DNA of 64,000 nucleotides from Cyanobium usitatum str. Tous (lineage in GTDB: Bacteria; Cyanobacteriota; Cyanobacteriia; PCC-6307; Cyanobiaceae): contig NZ_PXXO01000003.1 of NCBI RefSeq assembly GCF_003011885.1, positions 124,001 through 188,000 on the forward strand, given 5' to 3'. How positions within the stretch are numbered: position 1 is the first letter of the stretch; the number at the start of each line of letters is the position of its first letter. Positions 33,140 to 42,290 of this stretch are shown in pieces. Made by a program: the position numbers and the translations under genes. The notes under the pieces are model-generated. The model made no database searches. It worked only from the letters and a program-made list of their open reading frames with translations, and had not been told where the DNA came from.

Positions 33140-33385
33140 CTAGACAGCAACTGGAAGTTGAGTTTTGAAAGGCTCGGCCAGGAGTTTGGCCAGGCCTGCT
33201 GCATTGCGGATGTCGACGCAGAGAAGGGTGGCACCAATGAATTCAAGGGTGTAGCCATCCCCTTCGAGTACCAGATCGGGAATGCCACGCAGACTGGGAT
33301 GGCGAAACAGGATGGCTCCGTTTTCGCCATCCACCAGACGCTCCATTCCTTCCAGTTGGGTGCTCAGGTGTTGGGCTTGATCCAT
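33140..33385 (-). CDS. Small conserved-looking protein beside ParE toxin
   Basis: This protein of 81 residues begins MDQAQHLSTQLEGMERL. Sequence such as GAILFRHPSLRGIPDLVLEGDG suggests alternating strands, a small alpha/beta fold. No family is recognised. It lies 22 bases downstream of the ParE-like toxin gene on the same strand and may be cotranscribed as a third gene of that module. The start at 33385 is preferred to one 35 codons upstream inside the toxin gene. Confidence 0.5.
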   Translation of the reverse strand: MDQAQHLSTQLEGMERLVDGENGAILFRHPSLRGIPDLVLEGDGYTLEFIGATLLCVDIRNAAGLAKLLAEPFKTQLPVAV

Positions 33386-33407
33386 CTTCCTGCTCCCAGG
33401 CGGTTGG

Positions 33408-33734
33408 TCACGGTGCGTTGGTCGGTGGGATCCGCTCGCGCCAACGACCTGGATCTTGGCGGCTATGTACAGCCAAGACAACAATTTCATCGGTCTCGAC
33501 GCGGAAGTAAATGGCGTATGGAAACCGCTGGAGGATCACCCGTCGGATTGAACCCACCACCGCTGGATAGCTGAGGGGCTGCGCTTGCATCCGCTCAATG
33601 GCATCGGCGAACGCCCGGGCGAACACAGTACCGAAACCGGCTTGTCGCAGGTCGTACCACTGGCGGGTTTCAATTAGGTCTTGCCTGGCTTCAGGCAAAA
33701 ATCGCACAGCCCGTGATATCCCAGCCGACGTCAC
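33408..33734 (-). CDS. RelE/ParE-family toxin
   Basis: This 108-residue protein has the ParE/RelE fold sequence: VRFLPEARQDLIETRQWYD at the N-terminus, FADAIERMQAQPLSYP in the middle, and RRVILQRFPYAIYFRVE then VLAVHSRQDPGRW at the end. RelE members cut mRNA on the ribosome and ParE members poison gyrase; which applies here cannot be told. Its start overlaps the antitoxin stop (ATGA). Confidence 0.88.
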   Translation of the reverse strand: MTSAGISRAVRFLPEARQDLIETRQWYDLRQAGFGTVFARAFADAIERMQAQPLSYPAVVGSIRRVILQRFPYAIYFRVETDEIVVLAVHSRQDPGRWRERIPPTNAP

Positions 33735-33955
33735 TCCAGACCGAGCTCTTGGCGCACAAGCTCCCAGCTCAGGGACTCCTCAGGGCGGTGCTGATGCCGG
33801 CTCCAGCGTCGTTCCAGCTCAGTGATCAGGGCTGGACTCACCGCCAAGGCCTGTTCCTGCTCCGCGTGATCAAGGCTTTGCCACAAGCCCATGGCGAGCT
33901 CCAAACGCTCTGTTGCGGGTAGAGCCAGCAGGTCGGTGAGGCTGGTGGATCCCAT
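33731..33955 (-). CDS. Addiction-module antitoxin
   Basis: This 74-residue helical protein begins with the pattern of the unstable antitoxin family (LTDLLALPATERLELAMGLW, then SLDHAEQ) and ends SLSWELVRQELGLE, the toxin-binding tail. Proteins of this type are commonly annotated as addiction module protein and pair with a ParE/RelE toxin, as here. It is translationally coupled to the toxin gene. Confidence 0.85.
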   Translation of the reverse strand: MGSTSLTDLLALPATERLELAMGLWQSLDHAEQEQALAVSPALITELERRWSRHQHRPEESLSWELVRQELGLE

Positions 33956-34006
33956 GGGCAGGCCGCATGGTTGGTTGACATCACGCTAACGGCTTTACCC
34001 CCCCCA

Positions 34007-35284
34007 TCACCCCCCACCAATCCTGTCCCCACCGAAGTAAGGCACTAGAGCTGCGGGTAGGCGCACGGAACCATCAGCCTGCTGGCCGGTTTCGAGCAGG
34101 GCGGCCATGGTGCGGCCGATGGCGAGGCCGGAGCCGTTGAGGGTGTGGAGCAGGCGGGTGTTTTTGCCATCTTTGAAGCGGATGGCGGAGCGGCGCGACT
34201 GGAAGTCGTTGCACACCGAGCAGCTGGAGATCTCGCGGTAGGAGCCGGCGCCGGGCAGCCATACCTCGAGGTCGTAGGTGCGGGCGGCGGAGAAGCCCAT
34301 ATCACCGGTGCAGAGCTCGATCTTGCGGTAGGGCAGCTCGAGGGCTTCCAGCACGGCTTCCGCGTCAGCGGTGATCTGCTGGTGGGCGGCGGCGGAGTGG
34401 TCGGGATGGCAAAACCAGTAGAGCTCCACCTTGTTGAACTGGTGCAGGCGGATCAGGCCGCGGGTGTCGCGGCCGTAGCTGCCGGCTTCGCGGCGGAAGC
34501 AGGGGGTGTAGGCGGCGTATTTGAGCGGCAGCTGCTCGGCAGGAATCACCTCGTCGCGGTGCAGGGAGGTGATTGGCACCTCGGCGGTGGGGGTGAGCCA
34601 GAGGTCGTCGTCGGCGCAGCGGAAGCTCTCCTCGGCGAATTTGGGCAGCTGGCCCGAACCGGTGAGGCTGGCGGAATTCACCAGGATCGGCGGCATCACC
34701 TCGCGGTAGCCCTTGGCGGTGTGCAGATCGAGCATGAAGCTGATCAGGGACCGCTCCAGGCGGGCGCCAGCGCCCAGCAGGGTGATGAAACGGCTCTGGG
34801 CGATGCGCACCGAGCGCTCGGTTTCAAACAGGCCGAGCCGCTCGCCGATCTGCCAGTGCTCCTGCAGGCCGCCTTCTACCCGGGGGCTGCCCCAACGCTT
34901 GATCTCGATGTTGTCGGCTTCGCTGCGACCATCGGGCGCCTCGGGCGAGGGCAGGTTGGGCAGGGCTGATAGGGCCTCACGCAGCTGCAGCTCGAGAGCT
35001 TTTTCCTGCTCCTCGAGGGCGGCCACCTGCTGCTTGATGGCGTTGCCCTGATCGCGCAGGGCCTGCACCTCGGGGCTGTTTGGCGCAGATCCGCCTTGAA
35101 TCAGCTGCCCTACGGCCTTGCCGATGCGGTTGCCCTCGGCTTGAAAGTTGCTGCGCTGCTCCTCGAGATCCCTCTCCTGGCGAGCGATCTGCTGCAGTGG
35201 AGCGAGGTCTAGCGCCATGCCCCGGCGGGCCAGCTGGGTGGTGATCAGCTCAGGGCTGTCGCGCAGGAGGCGCTGGTCGAGCAC
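34007..35284 (-). CDS. serS: Serine-tRNA ligase
   Basis: SerRS charges tRNA-Ser. Here 425 residues, the normal bacterial size, with an N-terminal antiparallel coiled coil (QQIARQERDLEEQRSNFQAE to VAALEEQEKALELQLREAL) that grips the tRNA and a class II catalytic domain with motif 2 (FRREAGSYGRDTRGLIRLHQ) and motif 3 (GSGLAIGRTMAALLE). The GTG at 35284 (protein starting MLDQRLLRDSPEL) is chosen over an ATG 23 codons upstream because it matches the family start. Confidence 0.96.
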   Translation of the reverse strand: MLDQRLLRDSPELITTQLARRGMALDLAPLQQIARQERDLEEQRSNFQAEGNRIGKAVGQLIQGGSAPNSPEVQALRDQGNAIKQQVAALEEQEKALELQLREALSALPNLPSPEAPDGRSEADNIEIKRWGSPRVEGGLQEHWQIGERLGLFETERSVRIAQSRFITLLGAGARLERSLISFMLDLHTAKGYREVMPPILVNSASLTGSGQLPKFAEESFRCADDDLWLTPTAEVPITSLHRDEVIPAEQLPLKYAAYTPCFRREAGSYGRDTRGLIRLHQFNKVELYWFCHPDHSAAAHQQITADAEAVLEALELPYRKIELCTGDMGFSAARTYDLEVWLPGAGSYREISSCSVCNDFQSRRSAIRFKDGKNTRLLHTLNGSGLAIGRTMAALLETGQQADGSVRLPAALVPYFGGDRIGGG

Positions 35285-35475
35285 GGGGGCGGGTAGAGGG
35301 AAGACTGGCAGCCTAAGGGGCGGGATCAGGCCGTTTCGATCCGGCTCAGCCATTAGGCCTGCCAGCAGCTTGCAGCAGCTGGTGGTGCGGCGCCGGATCC
35401 TGCCCTCAGAGCTCTACGCAGTTGAGCTGGCGGGGTGGCGGGGCACCAGGTGTTTGCAGAAGTCGTCGATCACCG

Positions 35476-35610
35476 CCCAGCCTCGCCCCTGTCACCAGTG
35501 CCACCGTTGAGCGGATCTGTCCCAGGTCGATGGCCGGCGCGGGCACCGATCAGGTCGGGGTTGTAGTGCAGGAGGCGCTGATGGAGCGCGATAAACCCTT
35601 CCCATAAAGA
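35476..35610 (-). pseudogene. Possible SDR dehydrogenase fragment
   Basis: Between serS and the pilin operon (35285-35725) there is no intact gene. On the minus strand IDLGQIRSTVALVTGARLGG resembles the start of a Rossmann fold in short-chain dehydrogenases (VALVTGA), preceded in another frame by ALHQRLLHYNPDLIG. The match is short and frames are broken, so this is a tentative call. Confidence 0.3.
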
Positions 35611-35725
35611 TAGAAAAACATGAACCCTTGGCGAGCCCCCATCTTACGTAGCTTGATGGTGATGTTAGAACCATTGAAAATCTTAAGGGCTGCATCATCA
35701 TCAAGGTTGAACAATGGTCCGGCTT

Positions 35726-36325
35726 TTAGGTTCCAACTCTAAAATTCTTCGTGCCATAAGCGAGTGCAAATGTTCGAGAGGGCCTGCCCAAGAAGCCTGG
35801 AATGGTGAGGTTGAAATTGATACTGACGCGGGACGAACTTATTTCTACATTGGTGACACTTACGCCAGTGGCGACTTGTTGAGATAGTGAAGCGGCCTGA
35901 AAGTTTAGAGATCCATTGCGGAGGATTGGGGGCCCAATTCTTGAGAGATTTCCGCCTGACTGGGCATAAGTAATGCACGCATACTGGAGAAGACCCGAGC
36001 TCAGAAATGGGGATCTGATTGAAAAAACCTTGTCCGTAACCGCGGGGCATCTGACGTCGCTTGACGCCAGAATTTCTTCTCCATCTGATATGTCGCTCTC
36101 GATTAAAAACGAGAGTCTACTGCGCAAGTTTTCGCTTGATTGGGCAGCAAGAAGGGACCGCTCGCTGTTGACCTGAGAAGTAAATATTTGAGAGGCTAGT
36201 AGAATTATAATTGGAATTAGTGATGCTGCAACCAGCAACTCAGCCAAGGTAAGCCCCTCTGAATTTGTATTTCTCTTGAACTGGCCTAGGGAAAATTTAA
36301 TGAGGTGTTTAGAAGGAGCTAGGTT
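35726..36325 (-). CDS. Minor type IV prepilin (PilW-like)
   Basis: This 199-residue prepilin's leader ends in Gly, followed by LTLAELLVAASLIPIIILL, with the conserved Glu at mature position 5 and a hydrophobic helix. The rest is a Ser/Asn-rich globular head with Cys at several places (VRCPAV, QYACITY). The start MNLAPSKHL at 36325 lies 8 bases after the previous stop; an ATG 11 codons upstream is possible. It is the last of four minus-strand genes with AT-rich codon use. Minor pilins prime pilus assembly and can bind DNA. Confidence 0.82.
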   Translation of the reverse strand, partial: NLAPSKHLIKFSLGQFKRNTNSEGLTLAELLVAASLIPIIILLASQIFTSQVNSERSLLAAQSSENLRSRLSFLIESDISDGEEILASSDVRCPAVTDKVFSIRSPFLSSGLLQYACITYAQSGGNLSRIGPPILRNGSLNFQAASLSQQVATGVSVTNVEISSSRVSINFNLTIPGFLGRPSRTFALAYGTKNFRVGT

Positions 36326-36333
36326 CATTGGTC

Positions 36334-36903
36334 TTAGATGCGGGTGTAGTCTGAGCACTCGTCGGTCAAGGTTGAGCCGGAACCTCTGCTACCAATTTCT
36401 ATAACGCCAACCAATCCGCTGATGCGAATGCATCTGAGGAGTGAAGACCTGCTAATTAAGAATCTAATTTCGGTGATCGGACTCTCGGCGTCGGAGGATA
36501 TTGTGCCCCTTGGCGTAAAGATAATGGATTGAGCAGTGAAGGAAGCCGACAGGCTTGAGCTTCCAAGATTCGGTATGTCGAGTAAAATACTTGAGTTGGG
36601 AGCACAGGCGGCAGGAGAAACACTTGCAATCTGCGTGCCATTGCCTTGATTGGTGAATGCACTGGTAAAGTTTACTGTGCAGCCACCCTGGTTTGCTTGA
36701 AGAGACTTTTGAAGGAGCGCTGATCTCTGTACAAGTTGTAGCCACCCGGCTAATGCAATTTGGGCTGCATTAACTTTTGCTCGATCCGCCTCGCTAGCTG
36801 AAACATTCACCGCAATAGTGGACAGGATTCCTAGTATTACTACAGTAATTAGGATCTCTGCTAGAGAGAAACCAGAACCGGATGAGTTGCGCTTGATGAT
36901 CAT
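36334..36903 (-). CDS. Minor type IV prepilin (GspH/FimT-like)
   Basis: This 189-residue prepilin has a short leader (MIIKRNSSGSG) cleaved before FSLAEILITVVILGILSTIA, with Glu5 of the mature protein (FSLAE). The head domain has Cys residues (QGGCTVNF, AACAPN, LRCIR, DECSDY) that may form disulfides. The start at 36903 overlaps the upstream stop as ATGA; an alternative is three codons earlier. It belongs to the AT-rich minor pilin operon. Confidence 0.85.
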   Translation of the reverse strand: MIIKRNSSGSGFSLAEILITVVILGILSTIAVNVSASEADRAKVNAAQIALAGWLQLVQRSALLQKSLQANQGGCTVNFTSAFTNQGNGTQIASVSPAACAPNSSILLDIPNLGSSSLSASFTAQSIIFTPRGTISSDAESPITEIRFLISRSSLLRCIRISGLVGVIEIGSRGSGSTLTDECSDYTRI

Positions 36904-37502
36904 GGACACCACGCAGCCAAGGTTGGCACAAGCGTGTAAGAACGAGAGGCAGTGGCTCCACTGTATACAACAGTAAGGCGATGACTTGCGGCTTGAGAGG
37001 TATTAAATGTACGCGAAATTCCAGAGGGGAGGCTCGCATTCCCGATCAGTGAAACTAACTCTTCCACCAGTCTCCCGTTGTTGCATTTGGTTGTAAATGC
37101 AGTGATAGCAGTCTCACCTGTGTCGAGAGTAGAGCTTGGGAAATAATAGTTTTGCTTTCCTGGAATATAATATGTGTTGCTCGAGGGGTCAATGGAGCAT
37201 GGTGATGTTCTGCCAGAATCGGTAGTGCAAGAGCCAGAACAGCATGTCATCCTAAACGCAACGTCTTTGATTCTTGCGAGGTCTTGATCAACTGCTTCTT
37301 CAAGCTGATTAGTGCTTCTCGTTCCAATCAGGGCCGTATTCCCTCCAGTCAGAATTGTTGCAACTCCGGCACCCAAGACTCCAAGGATGACGATAGAGAC
37401 GAGGACTTCGACGAGAGAAAATCCCCTTGATTCAAGAAACTGATAATCTGGCTTGGAGAACTCTGAATCTTTAAAATAGGCATGATTGGGCAGAGAAAGC
37501 AT
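36900..37502 (-). CDS. Minor type IV prepilin (PilV-like)
   Basis: This 200-residue prepilin has a leader of 27 residues ending RG, then FSLVEVLVSIVILGVLGAGV with Glu5. The head is rich in Thr, Ser and Cys (MTCCSGSCTTDSGRTSPCS), indicating two or more disulfides. It begins 6 bases after the large PilX-like gene. The length and position match PilV-type components of a minor pilin complex. Confidence 0.85.
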   Translation of the reverse strand: MLSLPNHAYFKDSEFSKPDYQFLESRGFSLVEVLVSIVILGVLGAGVATILTGGNTALIGTRSTNQLEEAVDQDLARIKDVAFRMTCCSGSCTTDSGRTSPCSIDPSSNTYYIPGKQNYYFPSSTLDTGETAITAFTTKCNNGRLVEELVSLIGNASLPSGISRTFNTSQAASHRLTVVYSGATASRSYTLVPTLAAWCP

Positions 37503-37508
37503 AAGCCC

Positions 37509-39215
37509 CTAAAAGAAACGAGTAAAGTTAATGGACCTTGCGGCCCAGTCTATTGGCTTGGAAGATGGATTTAAATTGCCTGTATCTTCAAGGACGCTAC
37601 AAGGAACTGCGGATGACCCGGGCACGCATGTACCAGGATTTGAAGGTGTGGCTAATTTGAGTGTGCTATTTCCGCCAAGTGTAAGTTCATTGGTCCATAG
37701 GATTCCGCTAAAGTCTGTCGTGCCATTCATAGTTGTGTTTGCGCATGGCGCCCAGACAAACATGGCCGAGCCGGAGTTGCCTCCGAGGCTAAATGCTTGG
37801 GAGGATGTGCATGCACTATTGCTGGGCACTGGGATACCCCTGATTTGGAGCCTATTCGTGAGCGAGATGGGGGCTATTGATGCGTTGTTTAGGTGAATTA
37901 TGCTTCCTGCATTATTTCCATTTCCGCGTAGAGTGATGTTTTGATTGTTCTGTTGGAGATAAAGATATACAGGGCTATCTGTCGTGTCTATAGTTAGAAT
38001 GCGACTGCTGCCATTGAGGTCGATTGATGTGACGATGCAGTGGTAGGCCTCGTCGGATCCTGGAGGGTACGATCCGCGATGACAATTGGTGGTATTCGCA
38101 GCATTGCTATTAATCGTTGTTGCGGAGGTAATATTTAATCCAGCGCCGTTTAGAATGGTGCAAGGGGAGGTGGCTCCGCAAAAGCTAGCCCGTGCATCCG
38201 AAATGGAGGGAGGGTTAGGGAGTGATATCGGTTTAATCTCATAGTCAATAGGCCCTTGCGACGTACGGAGATCATTAGTGCGGGCGTCGCACGTTGTACT
38301 GGTACTTGTTGATGGGCGAACGCAGGTAATTGAATTCAGCTTTGTTCCGGTCTGGTCTGTAATCAATAATGCACCAGTTCCTCCGCCAAGTAGCCCTCTT
38401 CCGCCTCCTATGCCTGTGACGATAGGCAGATCCCCAATCGGAAGATCGCTTTGCCCTGGGCATGAACGAAAATCATTGCCAAGATCGGGAGTGTTGATAA
38501 TAACTCCTCCAAAAGATCTATTGCAGCACTTTGGCTCAACAATGAATTCTCTGGTGATCCTGCTTGTGGCAACTGGACTTTGGCTAGCCCCATAAACCCT
38601 GCCTTCAACAACTAATTCTAAAAATCCGCGTGCATTTGTCTCCGAAATGGCCGGGGAGGTGCCGGTTGAAGCCACAGGATTGCCCGTAACGGTAAACGGA
38701 GTTCCTCTGCCGGCAGTCGAGCCTGGCGTGAAAGTTGCGCTAATGAGTACGAATCGTCTTGAAAATGAACCCCCTCCTGGGAGGGTCACTTCGTTCCCAT
38801 TGGCGAAACTAGTAGCAGCCTCCGTGGGATATGGTGCGCTGGCAATGTCAAAGTCCGGTGAAGGAGCGGTGCAGCGATTTCTTGCTGTTGGCCAGCTTCC
38901 CATGGACAAGCCTGTGTATAAGCGTCTGTTTACTGGCCGATTCCATTCGCTAATAATGAATGCAGTTCCGGCCTCGGCTGTTAATCGTGCATCTTTCGCG
39001 CGGCCTTGGAAAACAGAGCCTAGGAGGCCATCAAAGGAACGTTGCGCAACAATTGCTGTGCCTGCGATAACTGCCAGTGCCACAACAAGGGCGATTGCAA
39101 CAGTGGCTCCTTCCTCGCTATTGGCTCGATGGCTGAAACAGAGATTGTAAAATAAGCTAATTGCGTATTTATGCTTACTTTTTTTTGGTGGGGGTAGTAA
39201 GAATCTTGGCATCAC
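37509..39215 (-). CDS. Large PilX-like pilus-associated protein
   Basis: This 568-residue protein is the first gene of the AT-rich operon. It has one hydrophobic segment near residues 36-58 (GATVAIALVVALAVIAGTA) preceded by basic residues, without a canonical prepilin Gly-Phe and Glu5 site, which is the arrangement of PilX-type proteins. The long extracellular part is Ser/Thr/Asn/Gly-rich with many Cys and a repetitive beta-helix-like character near 400-520 (LQQNNQNITLRGNGNNAGSI). It may form the tip of the pilus or bind a surface. A second Met codon starts one residue later. Confidence 0.72.
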   Translation of the reverse strand: MMPRFLLPPPKKSKHKYAISLFYNLCFSHRANSEEGATVAIALVVALAVIAGTAIVAQRSFDGLLGSVFQGRAKDARLTAEAGTAFIISEWNRPVNRRLYTGLSMGSWPTARNRCTAPSPDFDIASAPYPTEAATSFANGNEVTLPGGGSFSRRFVLISATFTPGSTAGRGTPFTVTGNPVASTGTSPAISETNARGFLELVVEGRVYGASQSPVATSRITREFIVEPKCCNRSFGGVIINTPDLGNDFRSCPGQSDLPIGDLPIVTGIGGGRGLLGGGTGALLITDQTGTKLNSITCVRPSTSTSTTCDARTNDLRTSQGPIDYEIKPISLPNPPSISDARASFCGATSPCTILNGAGLNITSATTINSNAANTTNCHRGSYPPGSDEAYHCIVTSIDLNGSSRILTIDTTDSPVYLYLQQNNQNITLRGNGNNAGSIIHLNNASIAPISLTNRLQIRGIPVPSNSACTSSQAFSLGGNSGSAMFVWAPCANTTMNGTTDFSGILWTNELTLGGNSTLKLATPSNPGTCVPGSSAVPCSVLEDTGNLNPSSKPIDWAARSINFTRFF

Positions 39216-39300
39216 TTCGCTCCAACCTTGTTTCTAGCCTAATCGGCTTTGTGTCTTCCGTCTCATCGTTTGACGAATAATCGTCGAACAGCTGTGCTTC

Positions 39301-39573
39301 TTACAACACCTGCACCACCTCTGACACCTCTGGAATTGCCTCGCGCAGCTTGCGCTCGATGCCCATCTTCAGGGTCATGGTGCTGCTGGGGCAGCTGCCG
39401 CAGGCGCCCTGCAGGCGCACCTTCACGATCGGGCCGTCGATTTCCACTACTTCTACGTTGCCGCCGTCGGCCATTAGGTAGGGGCGCAGCTCATCGAGGG
39501 TGCGCTCCACGTTTTCCAGCGTCAGGGCGTGGGGATCTTGGCCGGGGGCTGCTGTGGTGGTTTCACTGCTCAT
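39301..39573 (-). CDS. nfuA: NifU C-terminal-type Fe-S scaffold
   Basis: This 90-residue protein is a single Nfu domain: [20 protein letters not shown], then [20 protein letters not shown] with the CxxC that binds a 4Fe-4S cluster at the dimer interface. In cyanobacteria Nfu is the main scaffold supplying Fe-S clusters, including photosystem I. The start MSSETTTA at 39573 fits homologues better than one seven codons upstream. Confidence 0.93.
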   Translation of the reverse strand: MSSETTTAAPGQDPHALTLENVERTLDELRPYLMADGGNVEVVEIDGPIVKVRLQGACGSCPSSTMTLKMGIERKLREAIPEVSEVVQVL

Positions 39574-39626
39574 TTGGGCCAGCCTGTATGGCATTTCAGC
39601 TTAGGACGGCTGGGCCTGCGCCTGGC

Positions 39627-40229
39627 TTAGTCCAGGTGGAAATGGGCGAATAGGTTTGCCGCCGGGTCCTTCCGTCCGTTGGTGCGCCAGCGAGTTACCA
39701 GCTCTTTTAGGCTTTTTTCATAGCGCCTGCGCTTCCGCGCGATCCAGCCCAGATACAGCACCCCTGGGATGATGCCTGGGATCAAAAGCAGCAGGCCGAT
39801 CCAGATGTCGCGCCTGTGGTAGCCCTTAGCTGGGAACCTACGGCCAGTGCTGATCGCCCAGGCAAGCGCCCGGATTTCCTCGGGGAGATTGCGGAAATTA
39901 CGTTTATTTGATTGGTCGTTGGCATAGGGCGTGATCTCAAGCTTTGCCTTACGGGTCATATCCCGCGCAATCTGACGCCGCATACCGATCACCTCCCTTG
40001 CCTTAGCCAGGGAAACTCGCGCAATCAACTGGCCGCTGGCACTCATCAGCGTGAAGCTGGTCGAACTGATGCGTGAATGCTCCAGGGAGCCGTACATGCC
40101 ATCAGCCAGCTTGCCCTCCTCCCTTGCCACATCCTGGGCTGCGGCAAACAGCAGGTTTAGGCCCTCTTCCCGATCCACTAGCCGGCTATCGTCTCGGCCT
40201 AGTGGGTTGGGAAGGTACGGATGATTCAT
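39627..40229 (-). CDS. Membrane-anchored protein of unknown function
   Basis: This 200-residue protein starts MNHPYLPNPLG at 40229 (an ATG eleven codons earlier is also open). One transmembrane helix is at about residues 139-160 (IWIGLLLLIPGIIPGVLYLGW) flanked by clusters of Arg/Lys; the N-terminal soluble part has mixed helix and strand (SFTLMSASGQLIARVSLAKA). No family is recognised. It is divergent from lepA. Confidence 0.6.
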   Translation of the reverse strand: MNHPYLPNPLGRDDSRLVDREEGLNLLFAAAQDVAREEGKLADGMYGSLEHSRISSTSFTLMSASGQLIARVSLAKAREVIGMRRQIARDMTRKAKLEITPYANDQSNKRNFRNLPEEIRALAWAISTGRRFPAKGYHRRDIWIGLLLLIPGIIPGVLYLGWIARKRRRYEKSLKELVTRWRTNGRKDPAANLFAHFHLD

Positions 40230-40392
40230 TGATATAGGGCAATCAAAAACTAATTTCAGCAATCTTATAACTTTTCGATTCCACTGCCAGCAGATGGAGG
40301 CGATCCCTTGAGTGGTAGGCCAGCTTGTCGTTTCGAACCAGGCTGCCGTCTCCTAGGCTGGCAGCAGCACCCATGAAGCCTCCGCCGGCGCG

Positions 40393-42201
40393 ATGACCGA
40401 CGTTCCCGTTCAGCGGATCCGTAATTTCTGCATCATTGCCCACATCGACCACGGGAAATCCACCCTGGCCGACCGGCTCCTGCAGGACACCGGTACCGTT
40501 GCGGCTCGCGACATGCAGGCGCAGTTTCTCGACAACATGGAGCTGGAGCGCGAACGCGGCATCACCATCAAGCTCCAGCCAGCCCGCATGGAATACACCG
40601 CGGCCGATGGCGAGGTCTACATCCTCAACCTGATTGATACCCCTGGTCATGTCGACTTCTCCTATGAGGTAAGCCGTTCATTGCAGGCTTGTGAAGGCGC
40701 CCTGCTGGTGGTGGATGCCAGCCAGGGAGTGGAAGCCCAAACCCTGGCCAATGTCTACCTGGCCCTTGAAAATAATCTTGAGATCATTCCTGTTCTCAAC
40801 AAGATCGATCTGCCTGGTGCTGATGCAGACCGCATCGCTGAAGAAATTGAGGCAATCATCGGGCTCGACTGCTCCAATGCAATCCATTGCTCGGCCAAAA
40901 CAGGGCTCGGAGTGCCCGCAATCCTCCAGGCTGTGGTGGATCGGGTGCCGGCTCCCGCCGACAAAGTGGCTGAGCCGCTGCGGGCCCTGATATTCGACTC
41001 CTACTACGACGCCTACCGGGGCGTGATCGTGTATTTCCGCGTGATCTCCGGCTCGATCAGCAAGCGCGACAAGGTGCTGCTGATGGCCAGCGGCAAGGTG
41101 GTGGAACTGGATGAGGTGGGCGTGATGGCGCCCGATCAGCGCCAGGTGGATTCACTTCATGCCGGCGAGGTGGGTTACATGGCCGCTTCGATCAAGGCCG
41201 TGGCCGATGCCCGCGTTGGAGACACCATCACGCTGGCATCCAATCCTGCCGCTGAGCCGCTGCCCGGTTACACCGAGGCCAAGCCCATGGTGTTCTGCGG
41301 CCTTTTCCCCACCGACGCTGACCAATACCCTGATCTGCGCGAAGCCCTAGACAAGCTGCAGCTCTCTGACGCAGCGCTCAAATATGAGCCCGAAACCAGC
41401 AGCGCCATGGGTTTTGGTTTCCGTTGTGGCTTCCTTGGCTTGCTGCACATGGAGATCGTGCAGGAGCGGCTAGAACGGGAATACAACCTTGATTTGATCG
41501 TTACTGCGCCTTCGGTAATTTATCAGGTGAACATGCTTGATAACACCGTCATGATGGTTGATAACCCAGCCACCCTGCCAGACCCGCAAAAGCGTGAATC
41601 CATAGAAGAGCCCTATGTGAAGCTCGAAATCTATACCCCGAATATCTACAACGGCGCCTTGATGGAGCTGTGCCAAGAGCGGCGCGGTGAATTCATCGAC
41701 ATGAAATACATCACCACCGATCGGGTAACCCTCCACTACGAGATGCCGCTGGCGGAGGTGGTTACAGACTTCTTTGACCAGATGAAGTCGCGCACCAAGG
41801 GCTACGCCTCAATGGAATACAGCCTGATCGGCTACCGCAAAAATGAGTTGGTGCGTCTTGATGTATTGATCAATGCTGAAAAGGCCGATCCCCTCACCAC
41901 CATCGTGCACCGCGATAAGGCCTACAACGTGGGCAAGGGTTTGGTGGAGAAACTCAAGGAGCTGATCCCCCGCCAGCAGTTCAAGATTCCAATCCAAGCA
42001 TCAATCGGTAGCCGCATCATTGCCTCCGAAAGCATCAGCGCCATGCGTAAAGATGTGCTTGCCAAATGCTATGGCGGTGACATCTCCCGCAAGAAAAAGC
42101 TGCTCCAAAAGCAAGCCAAGGGCAAAAAGCGCATGAAGGCAATGGGCAAAGTCGACGTGCCCCAAGAAGCCTTCATGGCCGTGCTCAAGCTGAACCAGTA
42201 G
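40393..42201 (+). CDS. lepA: Elongation factor 4
   Basis: LepA/EF4, 602 residues, is a ribosome-dependent GTPase that back-translocates or aids assembly of ribosomes. The G1 loop AHIDHGKST and later [12 protein letters not shown] and NKIDLPGAD give the GTP site. EF-G-like domains follow ([40 protein letters not shown]), and the unique C-terminal domain ends in [20 protein letters not shown]. Everything has normal length. A long spacer of decayed sequence follows. Confidence 0.98.
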   Translation: MTDVPVQRIRNFCIIAHIDHGKSTLADRLLQDTGTVAARDMQAQFLDNMELERERGITIKLQPARMEYTAADGEVYILNLIDTPGHVDFSYEVSRSLQACEGALLVVDASQGVEAQTLANVYLALENNLEIIPVLNKIDLPGADADRIAEEIEAIIGLDCSNAIHCSAKTGLGVPAILQAVVDRVPAPADKVAEPLRALIFDSYYDAYRGVIVYFRVISGSISKRDKVLLMASGKVVELDEVGVMAPDQRQVDSLHAGEVGYMAASIKAVADARVGDTITLASNPAAEPLPGYTEAKPMVFCGLFPTDADQYPDLREALDKLQLSDAALKYEPETSSAMGFGFRCGFLGLLHMEIVQERLEREYNLDLIVTAPSVIYQVNMLDNTVMMVDNPATLPDPQKRESIEEPYVKLEIYTPNIYNGALMELCQERRGEFIDMKYITTDRVTLHYEMPLAEVVTDFFDQMKSRTKGYASMEYSLIGYRKNELVRLDVLINAEKADPLTTIVHRDKAYNVGKGLVEKLKELIPRQQFKIPIQASIGSRIIASESISAMRKDVLAKCYGGDISRKKKLLQKQAKGKKRMKAMGKVDVPQEAFMAVLKLNQ

Positions 42202-42253
42202 GGCGCTGGTGATTGGGGTGATTTCTGGCGGGGATGGGTCTTAAAAACTTTGT

Positions 42254-42290
42254 CTCCTGAAATCTGTACAGGCTGTACGGAATTCAGGAG
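42254..42290. promoter_or_regulatory. Palindrome 1 with GTAC core
   Basis: Two 18-base arms separated by one G match as an inverted repeat at 16 of 18 positions. The inner arms are CTGTACAG and CTGTACGG; the outer arms are CTCCTGAA and TTCAGGAG. It covers the stop codon of the Rpn-type remnant. Confidence 0.75.
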
